Below, in pieces: positions 32,070 through 41,666 of a DNA stretch of 64,000 nucleotides. A program made the position numbers and the translations under genes. How positions within the stretch are numbered: position 1 is the stretch's first letter; every line of letters begins with the position of its first letter. The notes below the pieces were generated by a model that was given only the letters and a program-made list of their open reading frames with translations, made no database searches and was not told the origin of the DNA. Origin of the DNA: Tritrichomonas musculus (lineage: Eukaryota; Parabasalia; Tritrichomonadida; Tritrichomonadidae); contig JAPFFF010000001.1 in assembly GCA_039105265.1 (NCBI GenBank), positions 558,001 to 622,000 on the forward strand, given 5' to 3'.

Positions 32070-32237
32070 ATTTCAAGTTTTACAAAGCAAGTATTCAAAA
32101 TAGATTTTTTTTATTTAAAAAACCATCTTTTTACTTTTACTCTGCAACTAAGTAAACCAAACAGACATCATTCATAAAATATATATTTTTAAAAGGAGAG
32201 CAAGAAAAGAAAAATTATAATTTTGTTTATTCAACTG

Positions 32238-33212
32238 TCAATAGCCACGGACTCGGTCGACAAGCTGCTCTAATTTCTCTCCTGCAGCATAATGCGACAG
32301 GTCCTTGCAAAACATTTCAACATCGAGATCGCAAGTCAGTCCAAGCGACATGTCACCTGAAACATGCGGCGTAATGATAGTATTAGGGCACCTCCAAAGC
32401 GGGTGATCGGCAGGCAGTGGCTCAGGCACCATCACGTCGAGGGCGGCACCAGCGAGTCTTCCTTCGTTGAGTGCATCAACGAGAGCTTCCTGGTCGATTG
32501 CCGAGCCTCTTCCGACGTTGATTACGAGTGCTGAAGGCTTCAACAGTGCAATTCGCTCACGCGACAAGATTCCCTTTGTTTGGGCGGTTTCCGGAAGTGA
32601 CATCACAAGTATATCAGCACAGCCAATTACGCTCTCAATCTCATCAACAGAGACAACTTTTTCAAACAAATTTTTTTCATCATGCTTTCCACTCCTGCAA
32701 ACACCAACAACAGTCGCTCCAAGCGCCTTCATTCGCCTAGCCGTGTTCGTACCGATGTCGCCAGTCCCAAGCAGCAAAACATAACTGCCAGCAATTGACC
32801 TTATAGGCGAAAAACTCTTCCACTTTTTCAATGCTAATTCGGCCTGATATTCAGGCATCCTCCTCAAAAGCATCAGCGAAACCATCAAAACGTGCTCCGA
32901 AATGGAGGCTCCGTAGGCACCGGAGCTGTTCGAGAGGAGACAGCTGGGATTCGGCCATAAACGGTCGTCAAGATATCCTTCAATTCCTGCAAAGTCGCTG
33001 CAGAGCCATCGAAGAGAGGTGGCAGACTTGAGGATTGATGGAGGAGGGTGCCCGAAAATGACCTCATATTCGCTGACACGCGATTCGAGCTCTGAATGGC
33101 CTTCGTCGCTGTTGTAGAAGTCAACAGTGAAGCCGAGCGATGATGAAAGCGATTTTATTCGCTGGCGATATTTATCTGTCATGAAACTAGTGTAAACAGC
33201 AATCTTTCTCAT
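32238..33212 (-). CDS. D-isomer-specific 2-hydroxyacid dehydrogenase
   Basis: 324 residues, the usual family length. The NAD-binding Rossmann motif GTGDIG lies at residues 149-154. The catalytic set is present: Arg235 in NVGRGSAID, Glu264 in PEPLP and His283 in TPHVSG. The family reduces 2-keto acids to D-2-hydroxyacids with NAD(P)H; the exact substrate cannot be read. The gene is much more GC-rich than its surroundings and the protein looks bacterial, so lateral transfer is likely. It lacks the extra regulatory domains of phosphoglycerate dehydrogenase. No organelle-targeting leader is evident (MRKIAVYTS goes straight into the catalytic domain), suggesting a cytosolic enzyme. Confidence 0.9.
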   Translation of the reverse strand: MRKIAVYTSFMTDKYRQRIKSLSSSLGFTVDFYNSDEGHSELESRVSEYEVIFGHPPPSILKSATSLRWLCSDFAGIEGYLDDRLWPNPSCLLSNSSGAYGASISEHVLMVSLMLLRRMPEYQAELALKKWKSFSPIRSIAGSYVLLLGTGDIGTNTARRMKALGATVVGVCRSGKHDEKNLFEKVVSVDEIESVIGCADILVMSLPETAQTKGILSRERIALLKPSALVINVGRGSAIDQEALVDALNEGRLAGAALDVMVPEPLPADHPLWRCPNTIITPHVSGDMSLGLTCDLDVEMFCKDLSHYAAGEKLEQLVDRVRGY

Positions 33213-33328
33213 CTAAAAAAATATTTTTTAATATTGACCTTACAAGGTCAATTAATATTAAAAAGTGTTTTATTTATTTATGCTTAATATTTTCATGGAT
33301 TACGAGTATAGAATTAGATATATCAATC

Positions 33329-33999
33329 TATGGTTCGAGATTAGTGCACATTTTTTTCATCTTTTAGTGCATACATTCATCTTCTTAATAAAAATCTTTC
33401 TTTTCCGAATCCTTTTGACGAGCAAAGTATGTTAATTAAATCAATTTTTTTTGATATAAATTTATTATATTGCTGTCATTTTTTATGATTTAATAAAATC
33501 TATAGTGTCTTTATTGAGTTAGATATTATGAATTAATTTGAAAGGAACATGCAATAATTTCAATTGCAATTCAAATATTTTCAAAGCTTGTACATTAATT
33601 TGAGAGAAATTTGCAGTAAGGAAATAAAAAACAATTTTATTAAGGATTGTTTTTTTTGATATGGTTTATTTCTTTCAAAATAAACAATGAACTGATTATT
33701 ACTAAAAGATTACCTAATGATTAATTATCATTAACTCTATAGAATAAAGACTATTTATTAATTAATCATTTTTTTTTTTTTTTCAGCATTTCTACTTTGG
33801 GTATTTTTCATTCTTGAATTTTAATTTAAAGCCAACTACGTTGTATTCCATGATAGTCATTCCAATTGGATTTTAGATGTCTAAAATTTAACAATAAGGT
33901 AAAATTTGACCTTATTTTAATATGGTGAAAAAAACAACTTTTTGAATATTCTTCCTTACTTCTAGCTTTTTTATCTTTATGCACTAATCTCGAACCATA
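33329..33999. mobile_element. MITE, 671 bp, with 20-bp inverted ends
   Basis: Ends TATGGTTCGAGATTAGTGCA and its reverse complement. The flanking 9 bp are ATATCAATC (33320-33328) and ACATCAATC (34000-34008), one mismatch apart. A 9-bp duplication would suit a Mutator-like element. No coding content. It sits upstream of the divergent dehydrogenase and LRR-kinase genes. Confidence 0.55.
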
Positions 34000-34008
34000 A
34001 CATCAATC

Positions 34009-34373
34009 TTAACAATACTATTTTTTTTTTTAGAAAAATAAAAAGTAACAAACTAATAATATGATCTTTTTTTTTTAGGTTGTTTTTACTAGGCTTGTTA
34101 AATTCCGATATCAATTATCTATTTATTGACATTGATATCGATGCCAAGTATAAGTTTAAAAAGTAAAACTTGACCAAATATAAAATATAATTACGTTATT
34201 TTTTTTATTTTTCTATATTATCTATCTTTTATAACTTGTTACTTGATACATTCTTTGATTTACCTTGATCGTTTTTTTTCTTTATTTGAAAAATTTTTGA
34301 TATTTTTTTCACTTTTCAAAATTCTATTATAAAGGCCAATAATTTGACATAAAATGGCCAAAATTTAATTACA
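34009..34373. other. Upstream region of the LRR-pseudokinase gene
   Basis: T-rich, AT-rich sequence with a 9-bp stem GATATCAAT...ATTGATATC near 34110-34145. No gene. Confidence 0.4.
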
Positions 34374-37300
34374 ATGAGAATTACAAATAAAGATGGAATA
34401 ACCTTTGAAATAAGCAAAGAAGACCATACAGTCACGATTATCAAATCACCAACCGCAAAAGCAGCACTTTTAATTCCACGCACGCTCAGTCATCAGTCCC
34501 AAGAATATATCATCACGAGCATCAAAGATCGCTCATTCAAAAACAACAAAACCATCAGGAACATTGAGTTTAGCACCGATTCTTTGCTATACTCAATCTG
34601 CAATGAAGCATTCTCGCATTCATCTCTAGAAAGCATCAAAATTCCAGCGAAACTTACAGAAATCGGTTATTCCACTTTTTCATGGTGTTCAAAACTGAAG
34701 ACGATAGAAATTCCCACAAATTCATCACTCTGTGAAATTGACAAAGAAGCCTTCTCACATTCGTCGATTGAAACTTTTTCAATGCCCTCAAAAGTAACCG
34801 AAATCAAAGAGTTCACTTTTTCACATTGTGACAACCTCAAAACCATTGAAATCACAGAAAATTCATCACTTCACACAATTGGCAAATTTGCATTTTCATG
34901 TTCATCGCTTGAAGACATTTTCATCCCACAGAATGTTGAAAGACTTGAAGAAGGCTGGTGTGCTGGAACGAGCAAATTGAATCATTTTTCGGTTTCATTG
35001 AAAAATGAATTGTTTTCGAATTATGAGGACAAGTTCATTGTTGGCAAGACAGACAAAAACAAGAAGGAATACGAAGAGATTATTTTTTCAATTCGGAACA
35101 TTGAAGAAGCAACAATTCCGGCTAACATTCGAACAATCAATTCTTATTCATTTTCATGTTGTAACAATCTTCGCACGATGAATTTTCCATCAAATTCATC
35201 ACTCTGCAGAATTTGCAAGGAAGCTTTCTCATTCTCTTCAATTGAGAGGATAAAGATTCCATCAAAAACGACAATCATTGAAGATGGCGCTTTTTCTTAT
35301 TGTAAGAGTTTGAAAACAGTTGAAATCACTGATGATTCTTCATTATCATCAATCGACAAAGAAACTTTTTCTTCTTCTTCAATTGAGTCACTTTTTATTC
35401 CTCCAAAAGTGACAACAATTAAAGAAGGAGCTTTTTCTTATTGCGAGAATTTGAAGACAATCAAAATCACTGAGAATTCATCATTGAGAATGATTTCGAA
35501 GTTTGCATTTTCACATTCGTCACTGGAAGACATTTTCATCCCACAGAATGTTGAAAGACTTGAAGAAGGCTGGTGTGCTGATGTGAACAATTTGAATCAT
35601 TTTTCGGTTTCATTGAAAAATGAATTGTTTTCGAATTATGAGGACAAGTTCATTGTTGGCAAGACAGACAAAAACAAGAAGGAATACGAAGAGATTATTT
35701 TTTCAATTCGGAACATTGAAGAAGCAACAATTCCGGCGAACATTCGGACAATCAATTCTTATTCATTTTCATGTTGTAACAATCTTCGCACGATGAATTT
35801 TCCATCAAATTCATCACTCTGCAGAATTGAAGACTTTGCATTCTCATCATCATCACTCGAGTTCATTTCCATTCCTTCTCAAGTGAAAGAAATCGGAGAG
35901 AATGCTTTCTCTAACTGCTACAATCTTGAGACAGTGAGTTTCACTGATGATTCGTTGCTTCACATGATAAACAAAGATGTTTTTGCTCATTCATCGGTTG
36001 AGTACATCACAATTTCATCAAAAGTAACAAAAATTGCTGAGCATGCATTTTTGGAGTGCAAAAGATTAAAAGCGATTTATTTTGCAGTTAATTCGTCGCT
36101 TAATTATATTCATAAAGAGGCCTTTTCTGGATGCTCAATTGAAACTCTTTCATTTCCGTCATCTTTGATGAAGATATTAGCAGAAGTTATCAAATATAAA
36201 AAGATAACAAACATTGAAATTATTGACGAAGAAGTTCACATTAACTCGTCATTCAAAATGTCCTGTATAACTTCAATTTCATGTCCAAAAGCACAACAAG
36301 TAATCATTGATAAAGGATGTGGAAAATTCTCATTGCTTATTCAACGTGACTGCAAGATAATCGCTGATGAATCAACAATCAAAGAACATGAAATCAAACT
36401 CATAATTCCACGAAAAGAGATAAAAATTGAGATTATGAATGACGAGACAATTGAACGGCTCATTCAAAACAACGAACCAATCAGTGAAACGCCAACATCA
36501 ACAATATACAAAATCAAACTAAACAACGAAAATGGCAACAAAAAAGGAAGCAAAAACGTTAAAAAAGGCAAGAAAACAAAAAAAACGAAAGACGCAAAAA
36601 AAGTGAAGAATTCAACGAAAGAAGTTCGTGCATTGAAAGTTTTCAATATACAAATGCTGACTAAAGATGAAGACAACAATGAAACTGATAATAGTAACTA
36701 TTATCAAATTGACACAGAAAAAATGGAGAAGCTTGTTTCGAAACTTGATATTTTGAACAAAATTGACCACCAAAACATCATCAAAACATTCGGATTTTTT
36801 TTCGGCGATGAAAATCATCAACCATGCGTTCTTGAAGAGTACTTCAAGTCCAATTTGGAGAATTCTATCAAGCAACTCAAAGAGGTTGATCTAGTTGCAA
36901 TCATCTATGAAATAAGCTCAGCTATGAAAGAAGTACATCGAAAGAGAATCATGCACTGCAATTTAAAGCCAGCCAACATTTTACTCGACATGAGAAATCA
37001 CGTAAAAATATGCGATTTCAATATTTTTAAAATGAATGATTCACAAGAACAGCCACAAATGAATGCAAGTAAATCATCTTTGTTGTTTGCTGCTCCTGAA
37101 ATCGAAAATAACGAACATTACGATGAAAAAGCGGACGTTTATTCTTTCGGTCTTCTCGTCGTTTTCATTCTGAGCAGAGGCGAACTTCCTGACGACTCTT
37201 CTTTGGAGAAAAAAGCGACAATTCCTAAAAGTTTAAATAAGATATCGCACTTGCTCATTGAGAGGTGCCTCTCGTCGTCACCCAGAGATCGGCCAAGCTT

Positions 37301-37424
37301 CTTCCAAATTGTTGATTTTATTATTAAAAGTCAATTCAAATTGATTGACGGAATTGAAAATGAACTTGAAACACTGCGAAAATTTCTTGGATTTACAAAA
37401 GACGAGTTTTTACCAACATCATAA
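34374..37424 (+). CDS. BspA-like leucine-rich repeats fused to a predicted pseudokinase
   Basis: 1016 residues. Residues about 1-660 are BspA/LRR_5-type repeats of about 23 residues (core 'I...AFS.CS.L..I.IP..V..I'). A Lys-rich low-complexity hinge (about 715-745, KKGKKTKKTKDAKK) precedes a protein-kinase fold at about 745-1000. The ATP-anchoring Lys755 (RALKVF), Asn868 (LKPANIL) and Asp881 are kept, but the HRD aspartate is Asn863 (HCN) and DFG is DFN, so catalysis is probably lost. No signal peptide or membrane span is seen, so it is predicted intracellular. A block of about 303 bp (34911-35213) recurs almost unchanged at 35526-35828, an internal duplication of 205 residues. LRR-kinase-like fusions are a parabasalid speciality; the ligand is unknown. 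Confidence 0.85.
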   Translation: MRITNKDGITFEISKEDHTVTIIKSPTAKAALLIPRTLSHQSQEYIITSIKDRSFKNNKTIRNIEFSTDSLLYSICNEAFSHSSLESIKIPAKLTEIGYSTFSWCSKLKTIEIPTNSSLCEIDKEAFSHSSIETFSMPSKVTEIKEFTFSHCDNLKTIEITENSSLHTIGKFAFSCSSLEDIFIPQNVERLEEGWCAGTSKLNHFSVSLKNELFSNYEDKFIVGKTDKNKKEYEEIIFSIRNIEEATIPANIRTINSYSFSCCNNLRTMNFPSNSSLCRICKEAFSFSSIERIKIPSKTTIIEDGAFSYCKSLKTVEITDDSSLSSIDKETFSSSSIESLFIPPKVTTIKEGAFSYCENLKTIKITENSSLRMISKFAFSHSSLEDIFIPQNVERLEEGWCADVNNLNHFSVSLKNELFSNYEDKFIVGKTDKNKKEYEEIIFSIRNIEEATIPANIRTINSYSFSCCNNLRTMNFPSNSSLCRIEDFAFSSSSLEFISIPSQVKEIGENAFSNCYNLETVSFTDDSLLHMINKDVFAHSSVEYITISSKVTKIAEHAFLECKRLKAIYFAVNSSLNYIHKEAFSGCSIETLSFPSSLMKILAEVIKYKKITNIEIIDEEVHINSSFKMSCITSISCPKAQQVIIDKGCGKFSLLIQRDCKIIADESTIKEHEIKLIIPRKEIKIEIMNDETIERLIQNNEPISETPTSTIYKIKLNNENGNKKGSKNVKKGKKTKKTKDAKKVKNSTKEVRALKVFNIQMLTKDEDNNETDNSNYYQIDTEKMEKLVSKLDILNKIDHQNIIKTFGFFFGDENHQPCVLEEYFKSNLENSIKQLKEVDLVAIIYEISSAMKEVHRKRIMHCNLKPANILLDMRNHVKICDFNIFKMNDSQEQPQMNASKSSLLFAAPEIENNEHYDEKADVYSFGLLVVFILSRGELPDDSSLEKKATIPKSLNKISHLLIERCLSSSPRDRPSFFQIVDFIIKSQFKLIDGIENELETLRKFLGFTKDEFLPTS
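34911..35828 (+). repeat. Intragenic duplication in the LRR region
   Basis: 34911-35213 and 35526-35828 are nearly identical (615 bp offset, in frame), with a small cluster of differences just after GGCTGGTGTGCTG and a few synonymous changes. The intervening 312 bp are less similar LRR units. Confidence 0.8.
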
Positions 37425-37899
37425 TTTTTTTCCTTTCAAAATAGTTTTATAAATAATGATGCTATTTAAACAAAATCAAAATGATTAATTAAATCATTAA
37501 TAAAAAATTTAATCATAATGATCTTTGATATTCATTCCGACAAATTCAAATAATATAAATACTCCGCAACAAATATGATATTTAATGATTCTATAATAAA
37601 AAAGAATTCAGATATTAATCTTCAAATTTAACAAGCAATTACATTATTTAATTCCTCAAAAATGCTTCAAATGGAATATAAAAAAACAATTTTAATTAGT
37701 TAAAAGTGAAATATTTTTAATTAAATAATTATCAAATATTTCAAAATTTTTTTTGTTTATCAAATTCACAACATCATTTAATAAATGACTTCAACATACA
37801 TCCAAATTCAGTTTTTTTCGTTATCCACGCAATAAAAACAAATGACCAAAAAAATTTGGTCAGATCCACCAATTTCAAAACTTGAGTCAAAAAAGAATT
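37425..37899. other. Intergenic before the ARF gene
   Basis: AT-rich, no gene or repeat recognised; ends with two overlapping initiator matches. Confidence 0.5.
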
Positions 37900-37910
37900 T
37901 CATTTCATTT
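37900..37910 (+). promoter_or_regulatory. Double initiator (two TCATTT) of the ARF gene
   Basis: TCATTT at 37900-37905 and again at 37905-37910, ending 6 nt before the ATG at 37917. Two overlapping matches may give two transcription starts. Confidence 0.65.
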
Positions 37911-37916
37911 AAATAA

Positions 37917-38465
37917 ATGGGAATTTTATTCAGCAATACTTGGAAGAAATGGTTCAGCAACCGCGAAACGAGGTGTTTGATGCTTGGACTAGATGCAGCG
38001 GGCAAGACAACAATTCTATACAAACTCAAACTCGGAGAACACGTAACAACGATTCCAACAATTGGATTCAACGTTGAAACAATTGAATACAAAGGGTTTA
38101 ACATGAACATTTGGGATGTTGGAGGACAGGATCGCATTCGCGCATTGTGGAGACATTATTTTCATAACACGCAAGGATTGATTTTCGTTGTTGATTCAAA
38201 CGACATTGGTAGAATTGACGAAGCAAGCAAAGTCATACATAAATTGCTTGCTGAAGACGAGTTACGAGATTCAATTCTGCTTGTTTTTGCAAATAAGCAA
38301 GATTTGCCAAATGCAATCAAACCACAAGAACTTGCAAATCGACTAAAACTCAACCAAATTATGAATAGAGAATGGCAAATCCAGGGAACTTGTGCAACAT
38401 CAGGGGATGGACTTTATGAAGGCCTTGATTGGCTAGGTGATAGAATAAATAAGAAATTTAAATAA
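37917..38465 (+). CDS. ARF: ARF family small GTPase
   Basis: 182 residues, the standard ARF length. Gly2 is available for N-myristoylation (MGILFS). The P-loop GLDAAGKT is at 24-31, the switch 1 block [10 protein letters not shown] at 45-54, switch 2 [10 protein letters not shown] at 66-75 with the catalytic Gln71, NKQD at about 126-129, and the [15 protein letters not shown] end motif. All numbering lines up with ARF1, so this is a bona fide class I-like ARF acting in Golgi/endosomal coat recruitment through cycles of GTP binding and hydrolysis, with GEFs and GAPs encoded elsewhere. The start is set by two initiator elements. The stop overlaps TAAA. Confidence 0.95.
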   Translation: MGILFSNTWKKWFSNRETRCLMLGLDAAGKTTILYKLKLGEHVTTIPTIGFNVETIEYKGFNMNIWDVGGQDRIRALWRHYFHNTQGLIFVVDSNDIGRIDEASKVIHKLLAEDELRDSILLVFANKQDLPNAIKPQELANRLKLNQIMNREWQIQGTCATSGDGLYEGLDWLGDRINKKFK

Positions 38466-39032
38466 AATATAAATTTAATTAATTGGTTGAATATCAAAAT
38501 ATTTATTATTACATATATTAATTTTTATTTTCTTGATAACTATTAAGTTTATTTGGTATTATATTTGTTAAAAAAAAATCAATATTTATCAGTTTCTTCC
38601 AGATTCAAACAAATAAATGGTATAATAACACGAAAAAAGTAAAATAAAACCATTTTGGCAAAATAACGGCCTTATGCCATAATTTAAGTTGAGGCATTAA
38701 AAATATTTAGATGGGAAGATACTTTGGAATCATCATTTATGCAAAAAGCGTAAAGAACATTTAAGAAGATTAATGAAGGTTTGGCTTTTCTCTTGGAAAA
38801 AAATGAAAAATTACCAGATTTGGAAAAAATATAAAATATAAAACTGATATCATTTTTGGATGTTTCTGATAACTTACTTTTGAATGTCAAAAACGTTATA
38901 AAATCATACGTTTTAAAATCAAATTAATTAATTGAATATACTCAATGAATCATTTGATATGCATTTAATTTATTTGAAAATTTGAATAAAATAAAAAAAA
39001 CATTTATACTCAATTTTATCCCACATCATACC
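38466..39032. other. Intergenic between ARF and PLK genes
   Basis: AT-rich; no gene, RNA or repeat recognised. The final 20 bases contain TCATAC, a weak initiator-like match, just before the PLK start. Confidence 0.45.
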
Positions 39033-41666
39033 ATGTTACGCAAGCAATTCAATATCCCATTCAGAATAATTTATACACAAGAAGATGGCACAAAAAATGT
39101 ATTTATCAGAAATGAAGAGATTGGCCATGGTACATTTGCAATTGTATATCGTGTTACTCATCAAAGTACCAATAATACCTATGCAATGAAAGTAATTTCA
39201 AAGGAAGCCTACTCCAAAAGCAAAAAAACGCTCGAAAAATTAAAAAACGAAATTGAAATCCAAAACTTTGTCGATCATCCAAATGTAGTTAGATCAGATT
39301 ACTCTTTTTCAGACGAATATAATTATTATCTTGTTCTTGAATATTGCCCAGGAAAAACTATTCGGGAATACCTATACAATAACAACAATGGTCGCTTGAC
39401 AGAACCAGAAACACGAAAAATTTTAAAAGATATAATTCAAGGTCTCGCCTATCTCCATAGTCACCAAATAATTCATTACGATCTCAAACTAGAAAATTTT
39501 ATTATAGACTTCGACGGAAACGTGAAAATCGCTGACTTTGGCCTTTCAACTTTCAGAAAAAACGAAGAAGGAAAAAAATACTCAATTAGTGGAACACCGA
39601 ATTACCTAAGTCCTGAAATACTTCGTAAAGAGAAGAGGGACGATAGCTACAAAGCTGATATTTGGGCAATTGGCATATCCGCATATATGATGCTTACAGG
39701 AAAAGGCCCTTTTGAAGGGAACAGTAGAGAATCCACCTTTGAAAACATCAAAAAAGGCCAATTTTATTTTCCTTTTAACATATCATTTTCATCTGATGCA
39801 AAAGAATTCATTAAGTCAATCCTACAAGAGGACTATCACAAGAGACCAACCGCCGTAGAACTTCTTTCACATCCATTTTTGACAAAAGTTGACAAGGATC
39901 CCGTTATTTTGTATAAATCTAATAATTTGCCTCAATTAAACAGACCAAATCAAAAAGTTCCAAATACAAAAAGTGGACTTCCACAAATTATCACAAATTT
40001 ATCTCCTCAGAAGCAAAATAACCCAATTTCACCCCGGCAGGCCAATTTGAAATCACCTAGACAAATATTTCCAAATTCACCCAAACAGGTCAATTCGAAT
40101 TCACCTAAACAGGTCAATATAAATTCACCTAAACCAGCCAATTTGAATTTGCCTACACAGAGCAACTTGAACTCAGCAAGAAAGGCAATCCTGAAGTCAG
40201 CCAGGCAGAACTACCTGCAGTCGCCTCGAGGCGACTTGAATGCATCGCGCCGAGTCGTGCTGATGTCTCCACGGGCCAACTTGAGGTCCCCTAGGCAGAA
40301 CTTCCCAAACTCGCCAAGGCAGACAAACTTGAACATGGCGCGCGCAAACCTGAATTCTGCAAGAGGCGGCAGAATTATAAATTCACCTAGACCAAGCATT
40401 CTGTCTCCTGAGAGGCTGGCGCAGGACAGGACGCCAAGTGAAAAGCAGGCAAATGTGATATCGCCAAGAAGAAGCAGCAAGGGCGCTGACAGGCCGGGAA
40501 ACTTGAATCAGCAAAAGCTGCCAAGCCTCCACCTGGAAAAGCCATCTGTTTTGATATCAACAGGGCAAGATAGCGTGAGCACAGGAAAACAAAATAATTT
40601 AAGTACTGATAAGCATTCAAACTTAAATTCAGAGAAACCGTCAACTTTAAATTCAGAGAAACCGTCAACTTTAAATTCAGAGAAACCGTCAACTTTAAAT
40701 TCAGAGAAACCGTTAACTCTAAATTCAGAGAAACCGTCAACTCTAAATTCAGAGAAACCGTCAACTCTAAATTCAGAGAAACCGTCAAACTTGAATTCAG
40801 ATAAGCGTTCATATTTGAATTCAGGAAAACCGTCAAATCCGAAGCCGCCAGCACAAAAGCCTGCAGATATAAATCCAGCAAGACACTTCACTTCAACGAA
40901 GCCTTCCAATTTGGCTGCAGAGAAGCCAAGCAGCGCTGAGAGGCCAAGCGCGAATCCCAGCCACTTGAACCCCGCCCGCGCGAATGGCAGCCTCGCTGAG
41001 AAGCAGCCAAATACGAACACAAGCAAGCCCACTTTTTCACAGCGCCCAGATGCGAAGCCACTTCCGCCTGCTGCCGCCGATGGGAAGAAGAACTTCAGCA
41101 TTCCGAGCCACTTCATCTCTCGCCACTGCTTCTACAACGACGACCTCGGCTACCTCCTCGGCGACGGCACCGTTGGTGTGTGCTTCACGGACGGCTCGAG
41201 CATTGTGATGGATCCCCACGAGCAGTTTGTGCAGCTCTACAAGAACCAGAATTCGGTTATGCCGGAGGTTATCAAACTTTTTGAGAAGAAAGCGGAAAAC
41301 CACCCAAAAATTGAGAAGATCAAAAAAGTTGCCAAAAATTTCAAGAAAATCAGGTTCTCTTACGAAATAACGGACGATGAGTATGACCCAAAAGTGCCCC
41401 TGCACAATGTGAAGTGCTACGTGAAGGACGACGAGTCAATTCTATTCAAATTGGACGATAAGAATTTACAGGTCAATTTTAATGACCATGTGAAATTGAT
41501 CATCTTTTGGAACACAAAGCAGATGTGCTTCTTCAAGTCAATTAGAGAAAAGTGCTCGCTGCTCGACCTGAAGTACGTCGCAAACATGAACTCAAACAGC
41601 GACGAACTTAAGAAATTCAAAAATGCAAAAGTTTTGCTGTCTAACTTGGCAATCACTATTTGCTAG
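39033..41666 (+). CDS. PLK: Polo-like kinase with long repetitive linker
   Basis: 877 residues from the ATG at 39033; an upstream in-frame TTG at 38982 gives only an unsupported AT-rich leader. The kinase domain spans about 24-275: GHGTFAIVY at 31-39, Lys53, catalytic Asp150 (HYD in place of HRD, Asp kept), DFG at 168-170 and the activation segment SGTPNYLSPE. Polo box 1 lies at about 690-770 ('LGYLLGDGTVGVCFTDGSSIVM'-type, split over the GYLLGDGTVGV core) and polo box 2 at about 785-870. Between them are about 410 low-complexity residues: first NLxSPRQ-type units with many Ser-Pro sites, then nine 8-residue LNSEKPST-type units. PLKs control mitosis and centrosome/basal-body duplication; polo boxes bind phosphorylated partners. 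The linker and polo boxes are locally much more GC-rich than the flanks. Confidence 0.9.
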   Translation: MLRKQFNIPFRIIYTQEDGTKNVFIRNEEIGHGTFAIVYRVTHQSTNNTYAMKVISKEAYSKSKKTLEKLKNEIEIQNFVDHPNVVRSDYSFSDEYNYYLVLEYCPGKTIREYLYNNNNGRLTEPETRKILKDIIQGLAYLHSHQIIHYDLKLENFIIDFDGNVKIADFGLSTFRKNEEGKKYSISGTPNYLSPEILRKEKRDDSYKADIWAIGISAYMMLTGKGPFEGNSRESTFENIKKGQFYFPFNISFSSDAKEFIKSILQEDYHKRPTAVELLSHPFLTKVDKDPVILYKSNNLPQLNRPNQKVPNTKSGLPQIITNLSPQKQNNPISPRQANLKSPRQIFPNSPKQVNSNSPKQVNINSPKPANLNLPTQSNLNSARKAILKSARQNYLQSPRGDLNASRRVVLMSPRANLRSPRQNFPNSPRQTNLNMARANLNSARGGRIINSPRPSILSPERLAQDRTPSEKQANVISPRRSSKGADRPGNLNQQKLPSLHLEKPSVLISTGQDSVSTGKQNNLSTDKHSNLNSEKPSTLNSEKPSTLNSEKPSTLNSEKPLTLNSEKPSTLNSEKPSTLNSEKPSNLNSDKRSYLNSGKPSNPKPPAQKPADINPARHFTSTKPSNLAAEKPSSAERPSANPSHLNPARANGSLAEKQPNTNTSKPTFSQRPDAKPLPPAAADGKKNFSIPSHFISRHCFYNDDLGYLLGDGTVGVCFTDGSSIVMDPHEQFVQLYKNQNSVMPEVIKLFEKKAENHPKIEKIKKVAKNFKKIRFSYEITDDEYDPKVPLHNVKCYVKDDESILFKLDDKNLQVNFNDHVKLIIFWNTKQMCFFKSIREKCSLLDLKYVANMNSNSDELKKFKNAKVLLSNLAITIC
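40622..40838 (+). repeat. 24-bp tandem repeat in the PLK linker
   Basis: About nine in-frame copies of a 24-bp unit (AATTCAGAGAAACCGTCAAC core) encoding LNSEKPST; seven keep LNSEKP and the last two read LNSDKR and LNSGKP. The first units are almost identical in DNA, so copy number is probably variable between strains. Confidence 0.85.

Noticed and set aside
38982-39032. Upstream in-frame extension of the PLK gene from a TTG
   Set aside because: The first ATG is at 39033; the extension is AT-rich, carries no family similarity, and non-ATG starts are not expected here.
40211-41405. Long minus-strand frames opposite the PLK linker
   Set aside because: Shadow of the in-frame repeat and GC-rich coding of the PLK gene; no independent motif or promoter.
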